Of a DNA stretch of 64,000 bases, positions 12,101-25,142 are shown one piece after another. Position 1 is the first letter of the stretch. The number at the start of each line of letters is the position of its first letter. The position numbers were made by a program, and so were the translations under genes. This DNA comes from Gymnogyps californianus. Lineage: Eukaryota > Chordata > Aves > Accipitriformes > Cathartidae. Location of the stretch: assembly GCF_018139145.2 (NCBI RefSeq), contig NC_059475.1:18418937-18482936 (forward strand), read 5' to 3'. The notes under the pieces were generated by a model that did not search any database, was not told the origin of the DNA, and saw only the letters and a program-made list of their open reading frames with translations.

Positions 12101-15100
12101 TCCACTGTGCTGTCAGCCTGCCAAGCCAGAGGGAAAACCCATCCTTAATGCCATCGGGCAGTGCCTGTGAAACCTGGCAATAACCCTCCGAGGTGCCTGG
12201 TCTCCCCCCGGCAAGCGGGGGGCTCCTGCAGAGGAGCGCTCCCACCATGAGCAGCAGTCCTCAAAGCGGCATCCCCACCTCCATCGGCACAGCTCCACAG
12301 TGGGACCAACCGATGCGCAAGGATAAGGTGGGACACATGGACTGGGAGAGGGGTGCAGGAGAGCCTTTCCCAACCCCAAGGAAGATGTTGTGCATATCCC
12401 CCTCCTCCCAGACCAGCCACCTTCCTGCGGACTGGAAGCCCACTGGGAAGCACCATTCCCTGCAAAGCAGCTTTGCACCCCAGGAAGGGTTTGTAAAGGG
12501 TCTTGCAGTGCTGCAAGAAATCCCACACCCCCATCTCAAGCTTTGGCTCAGGGAAGGCGCGATCTGCACCCTGGAAGTGAATTTCCGTAAGTGGTTGAGC
12601 TGCTCCTGCCTGACCAGGAGCAGAGGGAACAGCAGCAGAGGGCAAGCAGCTGTGTCCCGCTCTGCTCTGCCCTGCTTCCTTCCTCCCCTGCAGAGAAGAA
12701 AAGCCTGCCCTGGCTTCTCCCAGACATCTCAGCCCCTGGATAATAATGCCTCTGTCAGCAGAACGGCCTCTCACATCTCCGAGGAAGTGATAAGGCGGCT
12801 GCTGCCACATTCCTCCTCCGGTGATAAAGCCAGTCCCCGCACGGGATCAGCTCCTGCTCCACCACTGGCGGCACCAGCCAGGATGCAGGCAGAAAGGGAC
12901 ACACTGCCATGGCGTGGTCAGTGCTCACCCAAAGGGTGATAGCAGCTGGAGCAGGGCAGGTCTGACTTGTGGTACCTGGGGCTGATGCTGGCGCAGATGC
13001 TGGTGCAGGTGCTCCCTCACCCCACTCGCCCCTGGCTCGGCCAGGTCCAAAACAGACCATGAAGGCTGTTTCCCCTGGTGTTTGCAAGCCTATTTACAGA
13101 AATGCTCTTGTGCAAGGGACGCACACAGGAGTCAGGAGGGCGATCTCCTGCCAGCAGCAGGACCCAGCCCGACCTGCGCTTCCCCTGCTTCAGGCACACC
13201 CTGAGGACTGTAGTCCCTATAGGATGAACCTGCTCAGTAGGAGATACAGTGCAACATCAGTTCAGACTGGGGCAAAGAGCTTGTGGAAAGGAAAAGGAAA
13301 AAAAAGCAAAAATGCCTTAGTTGAGACTTGTTTCAGCCCAGTTTGAGTGAACGACGGGCAGATTTCAGCTGACCTCAGAAGTGTCACTCTGCCAGCCTGC
13401 CTGGCTTTCCCCACAGCCTGGACTATGAACCATGCAAGAGGACCTCACTTCACCAAGGGCCTCACTAAGATGCTGTTTTCATTTGAGGTTCAGGACATAT
13501 TCCCCTCCTCTCCCAGCAAAGGGAAAAAAAAAAAAAAGCTGGGTTTAATTGAGACATTTTGTTCAAGAAAAATTTGGCTTTTCTAATTACACTATGAACC
13601 TTGTCAACCTTTCCAAGGGAGACTCACTTGAAGCCTATTTTACTCTGCAGCACCGGCAGGACTGTTGAGCTTAGCCCCAGCAGCATCCCTTTGTGGAGTG
13701 GTCCCACTGCCACGCTGGCAGGAAGCTGGGGGTGACCCCGCATCCCTGCCCTCCCAAACTCCCACATTCCCAAAGGCAGCAGAGCTGGGATGCAGAGCCA
13801 GAGACAGGTCGCCCATCCCTGCTGAGCCCACAGGGGAGCAGGGAATGAAGCAGATCCCGGGACTAGGCCAAGAGACTGCTCTGCCGCCGTGTAATTACTG
13901 CCTGCCTTATTTTGGGTGGGGTCTTTTTGCAGCAGCGAATTCAGCCACCCTTTCCCCTTCTCCCCCCTCATCAACCCTTGCCACCTTGCTCTCCATGGGG
14001 AACAAAGTGGACCCGGACCAGGGCCTGGGCTCCCCTCCTCCCTTCTGTACTCGTCCCACACTCCTATTTATTGTTTTCCCCCAGGTTCCCATAGAAACCC
14101 TTGTCTGTGGGCCTGGCAGGAAGCCACCGTGTTGTTGTGTTTTTTTTAATATATAAATGAAGTCATTCATTAAACTCTGCCATGATCTCCCTCCCTTGTG
14201 CGACAGCTCCAGATAGTCTCCGATTCGGAAAGGCTCTTAACCCCCTCTCGCCCATATTGCCCCAGTTACAAGAAGCAAGGTCCATGTTTATGCCAGAACA
14301 AATTAGATTTTTATTTAATTCCTTCGCCACCTCCTCCAGCTCCTTGGGAAGCTGCTGCAGAGGCAGCGCTGCACCAACCCCCTGGCTTGGCCAGGGTGCC
14401 CAGGGGAGCCCTGAGGGGGCTCCCCTCCGAACCACACGAGCTTTCTGCGGTGTGAGAGCAACATTGGTTGGCAGCCCTCTCCCTTTCCCAGTTGGATGTG
14501 AGTAACTCTCTCCCCATGACCTCACCGGCTCGCTATTCTGTCCCTGCATCATCCGAATGGGCTGAGGACAGAGCCGGGGGCGACCGTTTTGGGGAGAAGG
14601 ATTTTTCTGCAAACGCAGGGAAATATCTTTCCCAGCTGCCTTTGCCACAGAGCAAGCCAGCCTCCAAGTTGCCCGCCGCTGTGCTGGGATGCAGCTCAGA
14701 CACACTGAGCATCGTGGCGGGGCTGCAATGCTGGGAGCTCCTTGCCTGCTCCTCTCGGCAATAAGGGTTGTGGATAGAGCCCCCACCAAGCCCCCACTCA
14801 CCCTGGGTTCAGAAATATCAGCACCCTCCAGCAAACACCTAAAACCAGTTTATTAGCCGATTCAGAGCTCGCTCTCATGCTCAAACAGGCTGGCAGCGGA
14901 GGAAGGTTTAATAAGCGATGCTGTGGGGTTCAGTAGTCACACCAACAAGCACAGGGAAAAGGACGATTCCTTTTTGACTGACCTAGCAGCACAAATATTT
15001 GTCTTCAGTGAAAAACAAACAAAAAAAAACCCCCAGACAAATAAGAAACTAAACCTTGCCAAAGTCCTTGCGTTTGGGTCAGCTACAAGGGTTTGTTGGA

Positions 15101-18100
15101 CCGCAGACAGAATGTGCCATTTCAATTTAGACAAGCCCAAGTGTGAAGAGGGGGTCAGCTGTTAAATTGCCTTTCAAAGCAAAAAGGTGGAAAGATTTAA
15201 TTTCCAAACAGTTCCATTTTCTAAGAAGGGGCCACAGTCTTCCATTTGCTCTAATTGCTCACAATCACATTCAGTAACTCAGCATGCTCAGCCCACAGTG
15301 ATATTGCACAACCATCTTTCCCATTTCTAGAAATAATTACCCAGCGCTTCAGGATCAGGTTGATACTGCATACCTCTGCCTTCAGCTCCATCCAGCACTT
15401 TCTCAGGTCGGTCCCAGGCTGGGGAGGTTTTGGGAAGAAGCAGGCTTATAGCTGCCGGTGGGACTGAGAGCTCCCCATTTCATTTCACCCAACACAGGAC
15501 GGGGAAATGGAAAGCAAGAAGACTTGAAGCTTGAAGACTTCCAAGATGAGCTACAGGGTGCTACATTCCTGCATCCAGTCACCTGCCTATATAGAGGAAT
15601 TTTCATGCAAGGTGAAAGGAAATTCGCCCCCTCACGCAAACATTAGGGGGACTGGAGAAGGGAGGGAGGGAGGGAGGGTAGAGGGACCGCTTTGTTGCCC
15701 CAGCAGCCAGGAGCTACAGCAAGGCTTGCTCTGGCAAGACCTCATCACAGGGCCAGGTCGTTTCTCTTATGCGGTCCCGACATCTCTGCCAATAGCTTTT
15801 GGAGGTCTTGGTTTGGGGCAAAACACTCTTTGTGGAAGGGGCTTATCTCTTCCTGAGGAGGTGAGGAGATCCTGCAGGTCTAAGGACAGGCTGAAAGCAC
15901 CTCAGTTTGGCTTTGGCCACGGACTCACAGCTTGCCAAGCGTCTGGGATGCTCAGACTTCTGCTCTGACTGGGGCCGGCTGCCCATTTCAGATCCAGCTC
16001 TTGACTTCACCTCCCTCCGGACCCCCAGCCAAGGGAGGGGTTTTATTTCCATTTGCCCTACAAAACACCTCCTCCTCCTGCAGAACAACGATACAGGCAC
16101 CCGCGCTCTGGCTGCGCCATTCCACATGGCCACGAACACCCGCTCCAGACAATCCAGCGTTGCTGGAAAGGTCACGTTTCCTTTGGGCAATTCCTCACCG
16201 GCACTTGAGGAGATTATAATATTCAGGCGAGGCAAATTTCTGGCACCAGATGAGCTGTGTTTAAGGGAAATGCTGCAGACTCGCGGAGTGTTTTGCATGG
16301 CCGACGGCTCAAAGGAAGCTTTGCTGGCCCAAACCCAACCTTCAGCACTAAAGCTAATTCCAGAAAGCAAAATGAAATGCCTCCCGGAGGCTTTGGGCTT
16401 TGCAGACCTGCGCCAGAAAAACCCAGGAACCCTCTACCAGCATATTGGACATTCCTGTCTCCTGAGATGGCTGGGGTATCTGGCCAGGACAGTGTTGACT
16501 TTGGTCGCTGCCTCTGTGGGGTAGGCTGCCCCTGCAGACCCAGGGTTCATGAAGGAAGAGGTTTTGGGAACAGGGTTTAGGAGGAACCATGTGCAATCCC
16601 TGGCATGACAGCTGCTGTTTCCCAGAGGCCGTATTACCCCATCACCTGCGAAAGCAACAACGTCTACCACTGCTGAAAATATCACCTGCAAGAGATGGGG
16701 CTACATGAACTAGAGAAGAACTGGGAAGGGTAGCTCTGCATCCCCTGGCAGCCATCCCATTGGCCTCCCTGTTGAGGTTAGGGGAAGGGGAGATGCCAGA
16801 AGCCTATGCAAGGGATCTTCCCCTTCCCACGTAATCCATTGCAGCCTCCGTTGCCTTGTCACGGTGTCAGATACAATATCAGTACACAATACGGCCTAGG
16901 ACTGTCAACAAGTTCATCCTGCTGCCAAGCAGAGCTGCCAGGCTTTATTTCATATTGCATTTATCAGCCATTTATAAAGGGCCCAGACATGATTGGCAAG
17001 AGTACGGAGATGTACAGCTCACCCTGTCACGTGAAATGGAAGAGGGCACCCTCAAAAGGCTACGATGGAGCATCTCCCTCACCCACTTGACCTTCCGCCA
17101 ACAAATTAATCACTTATTAATCTCTTATAAACAGCATATAATGGATCTGTGTGACTGAGTCAAGTATGCTGAAATACCCAGATAATGCCTCCACTCATGT
17201 CATTAAGGACAACTGGTGTCAGGCCACCACAGAAGTCATGGCTGAGGACATTTGCATGCAATGTACAGTCATGCTGCCATGGCTTAGTTTCTCTCCATCC
17301 CTGCAAATCACATATGCCCTGGCTCAAAGCAGCGTCCCAGGGGATGCCTCACACCACAGGCACCAGTGTTAGGCATCCGAGTTCAGCATCTCAGCCCTTT
17401 CCAAAGATCCCTCTAAGACCCAGGTTTACCTCCACCTATCAGACACCTTCAGAAACGTGTCCCTAAGCCCAAGGGCTTGTCCAAGGTCACCATGAAGCCA
17501 GGAAGATGTAGGGAACAGAGTGGAGGTCCAGCTGGCATCCTGACCCCCTGATTAATGCTCTGCCAAGAGGCTGCTGCTGAACACCAGTGACCACAGCTGT
17601 GCTCCCTGACACCAGGGGACATGGGCTGACAAAGTGTCTATGGTATGGCCATCACTGAGTCAGACAACAAGCAACAGTTACACTTCTTGATGGACGGGCT
17701 TCTGTGGCTTAGGAGTAATGCGGCTTGATAGCAAAGACTACAACTGGGTAATCATCCCATTGGATAAGGAAGGAGGTGTGGATAGTGGTATGATACAGGG
17801 AGACTGGGAAAAAAAATAAAATCAAAAATTATTATGTCACAGCCGGGAGTTTATTTCAGCCTAGTCTCGGGGGAGATGGTTATCCTAGCTCTGAAAGATC
17901 AGCTTGTCAGTCAAAGGCAGCCAGAGATGCTGCACAAGCCTCTCCCTCCCATACATTCATGTAATTCCTTAGCTGCATTGCTGTGTTCAGAGTCCAGGCT
18001 GCAGAGTTTGAACAAGAAGGGAGGCAGGGGGGCGAGGAAAAAAATGCGTATATATGCTTCACCCTCAGCCTTTTTCTCATACCAAGCTTCCCCACCCCAC

Positions 18101-21100
18101 CTGTAACTGCACAGTCGCAGTCACGTCTCCCTGTTTCTCCTATAAATCACAGCTCGCCTTCAAGATGCGAACAGCAGGGTAGAGCCACTTCACACCCAGG
18201 GGCGGCTGCAGAGCCTATCCCCACCAACCCGCTGGAGCTGAGGGGTGTGGAAAGGCATCACACATCGGGCGATAAGGACACACCAAGGCGTCTGAACAGA
18301 ATATGATACGGCCCAAACTTTCATCAAGCAGAAATGGAACGAAAACCACATGCAGCACGGCATAGACCTACCTCCCCCTTAAAAATAAAAGCACCTCTTC
18401 TTTTTTAAATGAATCTTGGGTTTTCTCCACAAAAGCACATCTCATTTCCACCCAAAGAAGGATGTGCAGATGTGCAGCCATGCATCCATACGTGTCAGGT
18501 ATAAAACTCTGCCTGGTTTAGCCTTCATTAAACTCCCTGCAAAGACTGACCTGTCACTGTGGCATGACAGGCAGGGAAAGGCTCAAGCTGGTAATTTACC
18601 ACTTCCACAAGAAAAACGAGAGACATTTGAGAAAGCTGGTGGCGAATGGCAGGAGCAGACCTCGGAGGAGGGATGCGGGCAGGGCTGGTCTTTCATCACG
18701 AGCCTCGTCTGTCCCCTCCTGCCTCTCGCAGGACAGCGGCTCCAGAAAGGCACAAGGGATGGTCCACACTTCCAGATGCCATGGGTGATGCACAGCCCAC
18801 TCGTAGAGGCACAAGGCAGCCCATGGGAACGACTGCTTCTTTTTATTATTATTATTGGTTTTAATCATGGCAGACAGAATCCCAACGAATCCCTTACAAG
18901 ATGATGGATTGCACCCCCAGGACTGTGGGTCCTTAGCACACAGATATGCTGGTGCAGTAATGTATTAACATCACTGGTCAGGAATTTGGCAGGGGGGAGG
19001 AAAGGGCTGGAGTTCGAGCCCTCCCAGCGCTCCACAGTATTCAGTAGGTGTGAGAAATCGGTGTTGCATATGACCTCGAACTGCGGCCCTTTCTCACGGT
19101 CTCTCCATCTCAGCCCTAAGGTCCAAGAAATAGGAGTTTTTTCTAAAGAGCAGGAAGTCTGGGCTCTGTTTTTGCAAGGGAGAAGCATGCCAGAGGAGAA
19201 AATAGACTTGTCAGAGAGGTTCGGACTGCCTTACCCAGCTTTTGTATTTTATTTTTCCCCTCTCTGAGGGAAGCAAGCCTCCATAGCCTCCCTGCCTTGG
19301 CTACAATCAGCCAGCATCCTTCTTGATATACTCATGCTGGAAAACAAGTCTGAGCCTAGGGAGGTGAGCAATAGCCTTACCCCTGCTTCAAGCTGGGATT
19401 AAGAGTGAGATTCGTACCATGCGTGCTGCTTTTTATAGCACCGCTGTCTTGGCCGTGAGTCCTTCATTCTGCAGCCCTTGGGGCGACACGGTCCTCCCCA
19501 ACCCCTGCAGCCCCCAGCAGCAGGAGGGAGTTTGCTACCCAAGCACTGGCAGGAGGCAGCAGGGAGGCCGTGGGAACATGCTGCTCCACTCCCTGGGAGA
19601 GTTGAGGCTCTCTTCGTTTATGGCCATCGCTGATGAGTTGCACTGCAACAGGAACTGGAGTCAGCAGCAATCCCTCAGTCACTGCTGCACTAAGGCAGCA
19701 TGTCTTCATGAGAAAAAACAGTCTTTGTCCCTAAATACTGATTGCAACTCCTGTGCTTAAGGGCATGGCCACCCCAGCCATGGGACAGATGCACTTGGCA
19801 GCCCTGGTTGCCCTGTGCCTCTCTGCCTACCATAGAGCTGAGGGATGGTGCTGCTGATATTTGGTGCCCGTTTTAGCATTCTCCATCAAAAGAGTTAAGT
19901 CATACAAATGGTGGGAGAAGGGAAAAAAGAGAGTCTGGAAGCTGAAAATGTGTTCTTACACACCACCCTAGCTGCAAAGCCTCAGACATCAGCATCCCCA
20001 TCCAGTGCCCTTTCCAGCTGAACCATGCTCAGATACACGTGGTCGTCCTTCTCCACCCCACCAGAGGATGCGGATAACCTGCAGCTGCAGCCCCAAGGGG
20101 CTCAGACGCTCACTACAGCTCCCCAAAATTTCCACGGGCTCAAGTTCAGGCCCTAAATATCCAATTGCTTGAGAGCAGGTAGAAGTCTGCTTTTAGCCTT
20201 ACTTGTCTCAAACAAAAACCATCAGCTGGCTTCTGGGAAAAGTCAATGGTAGGTGGAGTACTTCTGAAGAAACAAGCCCCAGGGCTGGGAAAATCTGGGA
20301 ATGGATCCACAGGGTACTCAGAGGGGACGGATGAGCTGCTGCAACTGGAGAGAGAAGGATGAGCTGCCCTCCTTGGAGTGAAAGCAGAGGGTGGGCATCC
20401 CACAAGGCACCCAGGGAGGGGGTACGCACCACACACTGTCTTGGCCCCTTACCCCTACCCTGCCCCATGACTCAGCTGGGCTGCAAAGCCTCCTGGCTTG
20501 CAAAATGCAGTGACATCGCTCTGCAAGCAGCTGGCACCATCAAAGCCACGCTGGGATGCGGAAAGCCCCTGGCCATGCCCCGCTGGCGCCAGGCGATCAG
20601 TCTGGCCCAAAGGACTCTCCCAGCCGCTCCTCCCCACCAGCAGCATCTGGTTGCCTCTCCCTTCCCATCCACCCTCCACTCATGGGGTTCGCAAAGGTCC
20701 CCATCAGCTCTGCCCTGGCCCCAGCAATGGGATGCAGAGGGATAAAAAAAAAGGCCACTAATAAAAACATCAAAATAGGGAGGATTCAGGAAGGGGAGCA
20801 CTATGGTAGGTAAGCCCTGCAGGGACCATAGGCTCCTCGTGAAAGGCTGAGGCAGCATTGCAAAGTATGAATTGCACTGATGAAAGCCCTGTGTCTCCCA
20901 CTGTCCCCATGCCAGCATCCCTCCCTCCTCTCCCCACACAGCAGCTCTGCTTCCTGAACATTCATTTTCCCCGTCGCCCCCTAAAGAGCTGCCCCACTTC
21001 TTCACAGCAAGCTTTCCTTGCTCCCCATACCTATCCACAAACCAGAGAAGTGGAGTAAAGACATGCTGCAATAGCCCCCAGAGGCAGTAGCTACCTCCCA

Positions 21101-24100
21101 GGCAACAAACTGTGCCCAGACCATGTCCTGGCATCAACCACCCCCCAAAAAAATGTGCTCCCCCTTCAAAGCACCATCCAGGCCTGCCAAGTGCTTCAAG
21201 TTCCTTGTTCCCAGCTCAGCACTCGGGAGGTCAAGACAGAAATACTGGAGTAGCATCTTCCCTGCTGAGACACATCCTGGCAAGCTCCAGGAAACATCAC
21301 ATGCAGGCGGAAAGGAAGGCACCCTGCAGAGGTGGGCAAAGCCCCCAGATCCCCATCAAACTAAATATTACACTCATGACATACACCAAAATTCAAGGAT
21401 TTCAGGGAATTTTAAAGCTACCCCTAATGCTGGGGGACTGAGCATCACCAGGGCATTGCTCAACAATGCAGCAGCACATTGCAGGGAGAAAGAAGGGAGC
21501 ATGCAGCTGCCTTGTGGGCACCAGGACCACGAGTGCTGGTGTCGGCTGGAGGCAGAAAGCATCTCATCATGTATGGTGGGCCAAAACACAGGGGCGTGCA
21601 AGGATGATTTCAGATCTCACGGCTTGGCTTCCCATGTTAATGACTCCACAGAAGATAAAGAAGCAAAAGTCCCATCCTATGGAGGAAATAATTAGGTTTA
21701 TCACCCGATCTAATTTTCTGACTTGTTTTCTTCCCCCGAGCTTTTTCATCCTCAAGATTTAGTCCCCCTTCCCCACAGCATTATTTGCACTTCAGACTCT
21801 ACAGCATTGCAAAGACATGTAATTATAGACACTCATTTATTTGTTGCCTGTGCAGCAGCCATGCTTTGGACCCCCTGTTCTGGGCCAGGTCCCCCATTGT
21901 GCTAGGAAGCATACAAGCAGTGTGCAAGAAAACTGTCCTTCCCCCCAAGAACAGATCACAGCTCACTTCCTAATGGCACCTGAGATTCACCCACATGCTG
22001 GATAAAAACCAAACCAGCTGAGACGAGAGTAGTAGTGCTTCTAATGCACATCCATCTGTATCCGTGCTTCACCCCAGGGTTGCACACCCCAGCCAGGCAC
22101 CGACAGCCCAGCTGCGGGGATGCGACTGCAGCAAGCCACCGCAGCACTTAGTGGGAGCGGTGTCAACCAAGAGGCCCGATAATCCAGTTTCAAGGAGCAG
22201 CACAGCTGATTTACAGAGAGGCTGATTTGTAGGTTAATTAAACAGCCATATTCTTTTGTGAAACACTCGAGTCTCAATAAACAGAGGGAGAGTAAAATTC
22301 CAGTAGGAGCAGATAACAAACTGAATGAATCGACGTGACAGGCACTGGGTCCCTATCTTATTTATAGGAATTCATTAGAAGGATAAGGAAAAATAGACTG
22401 CGATAACAGGATAAAGCGGCTCATGTTTGGAGAGGACTTTAAAAAATACAAAGTCTTGTGGGCGTGTGAGGGATCACCGCTGTTAACGTGCTACAAAGGG
22501 AGAAATCTTTCCCCAGGAATAACCTGATAGAGAGACTATGCCTGAGGAGGGGAGTGCCTGGGCACAAGGGGCAAAGGAGGGGAGGGAGATAACCCTGCAA
22601 TTGCCCATTCTTCCCCATGCCTTTCCCAGGTAATTACTCAACCACTCATGGTCTGTGGTGCAAGGCATAACCCTGGGCTCTTGTCAGCCTCCAACCTTTC
22701 AGATGTAAATGGCACGCTCCTGCCTGTACCTTCTGCAAAACCAGTGAGAAACAAGGAGGGCTAATTTTTCCAGCCCACCTCCAGGCTGGGAAGGGGTGAA
22801 GGATGTTTCCCAGTGTGCTGACTCGGCACTTCAGCCTGCGGTGCCTCCGACATGGCCCACTGCTTTCAAGCACACCAACCCACCTTGAAGTCTGGCGTGC
22901 GCTAAACCTGTCAGCACGGTCAGTGGAAAAGCCATTTCATGCAAATTTGGCTTCTGGGACTGATGTTTGGGTGATGGCAGCCAGGCACTCCTGCTCCACA
23001 CACAGGCATGGGCCACTTTGTCTGAAATGCTGGGGTTTTGTCTCAAGTATAAGGCTGGATGCTTAAGCATTGGGACTCAGCTCTTCAACCCAAAATCCAC
23101 AAGACTTTTACACTGGTTTCAGCTCAGGATCTCTTAACCCAGCTGTAGGACAGCCTGGCAAGCACCTCCCTTGGCTGAGCAATGCTCAGAGAAGGTAATT
23201 CCCTGGTTATCCCTGCTGACGCTCTGCAGCAGGAGCAGCCAGGTAAATCTTGGCATCACACCGAAATCTCTGGTGCTCGTGAATATGACTCTGAGCAGCC
23301 ATTTTCGCTCTTGTGCTCCAGGTCACCGATGTACTCGGGCACATCAGAAGAACCTAGGACCTACGCAGTGTAACTGCTCTGCCTGCGGTCACCTTGGGAC
23401 AGATAAAAGCAGAGCACGGCAGTCTTGACAGCAATATATCTTCAAGCCAGGAGCCTCAAGCCATTTACTGACTGAAGGTGCTTGTGCCTGCATCCGAGGT
23501 GGCAGGGCTTGCAGAGCCAGCCCCACAGCTGGTCTTAGGAGGAAAACTGCTCTGGGAGAAAATACAACTGCAAAACAGGCTGTGCTGTGCATGGAGCAGA
23601 TCCTGCCTATTCTGCTGTTGACTCCTGTGAGCATTAGTGGGGTTATTTGGGTGTAAACCATGGATGAAATCCCTCACACATCTTCACACCCCAGCTCCCT
23701 CCTTGTCTGTAAGCAGGACTGGAAAACACAGCCACAAAGCCAAACCTCAGCCAGATTAAGCGTAATAACCCCACTCAGGACAAATGTCATCCCAGAGTTC
23801 ATCTGATAAAAGCCCTATGAGTCTCTAGGGCACCAAAAGTCCCTTATCCACAGCAGGAGGAACTTGGAGACACCATTAAGGACAGGAAAACACCCCTGTC
23901 TTGGGCTCTGCCGCGGACAGCTCTTTGGACACCCCTTTTCTGTGTATGAGGCACATGTGCTTCCCCTCACTCCCCTTCATCTGCCACCCTGCAAAATAAG
24001 TTGCCACCCAGCTGTAAGCAGGTGATTCCCACCCCAGTTCATTTGCCTGGCCCTCCTCAGTACCAGCTGGCTACAAATCCAAGCCCATCCCTGACTGCTG

Positions 24101-25109
24101 CACACCCACGCAGAGGTTTCCATACCCCTCGCGAGCCCCTGACCAAGCCCTGTTCTGAAACAGGATGTGTAACCGAGATCCCAGTCCCTCTGGGCTGAGA
24201 CCAGGGAAAGAGTGCAATGGGCCAAACAGGGGATGAACAGAGAGGAGTCAACTCCTCCTGCCCACTTTCCATCCTGGGGGCCCCTGCAACCAGTGGGAGC
24301 TTTTCTGCCGATTCCCCTGGGTCCCGAACGGGCCCCGGGAGAAGGCGGGAGGGACTGGATGGCTGTAGGAGCCAGTTTCCCTTCCAAGGCAAGAAACTCA
24401 TTTGAGAGGTGAGGTTTAGAGGCTGCATTACCAGCCAGGGAAATCCCAAATTGACTGGAAAATACATGTCCAAATAACCCCCACCTTGACATCTTCCACC
24501 CCCCAGCTGGAGACCAGCAGGCACTGGTGAGCACAAGGGAGCCAAGAGGTGCCCAAGACGCAGAATGGGAGTCCAGCACTCCCTAATTCCATCTCTCACC
24601 CATCCAGCTGCTCAATTAAATATAAAGAGGCTAGGAGTGCCTCTCTTCTGCCCAGTCAGAGCCATCAGCATAGCACAACACCATCACCCAGACGAGGATC
24701 CCAGAGATCCACAGAGGAAAGCAGCATTTCCAGCCCCCAGGGAAGAGCAGAGTGACTGCATAGAAGGGAATCCCAGCGCCAGCAGACAATGTAGCTGTCC
24801 TCCCCGGCTCAGCCCCGGCTGACAAACGGGAATAAACCCAACTGAACCGTCCACCTCCCTGCCCTGGCAATTATACTCTGAGAGAAAGGTTCAAAGCACT
24901 ATTGCAATTAATTAAATCAAGAGAGCAATGTCAGCTTGCAGCCCTGGGAGGATCTGGCCCTTTACAGATCTCTGAATTGAAAATGCACATCACAGCATGC
25001 ACGACATACATTTCGTACCAAAAAAAAAAAAAAAAAAAATCCTTTTTCTAGGCAGAAGCCTTCAGTGCTCAGGGGACACAAAAAGACACATACTGAGACA
25101 TCCCTTGCA

Positions 25110-25142
<33 letters not shown>

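Noticed and set aside
12145..12939. Overlapping 221- and 248-codon frames on both strands
   Set aside because: GC-rich intron sequence beside LSP1 exon 2; mutual shadows with no recognisable domain.
19000..19025. Possible tRNA T-arm (gagttcgagccctcc)
   Set aside because: No matching A box, acceptor stem or cloverleaf around it.
20472..21137. 221-codon minus-strand frame in LSP1 intron 1
   Set aside because: No similarity to LSP1 or any family; no acceptor or donor in phase with exon 2.
24577..24603. Minus-strand frames at 23977-24599 as an alternative LSP1 first exon
   Set aside because: No acidic leader resembling known LSP1 amino termini and no donor in the phase needed by exon 2.
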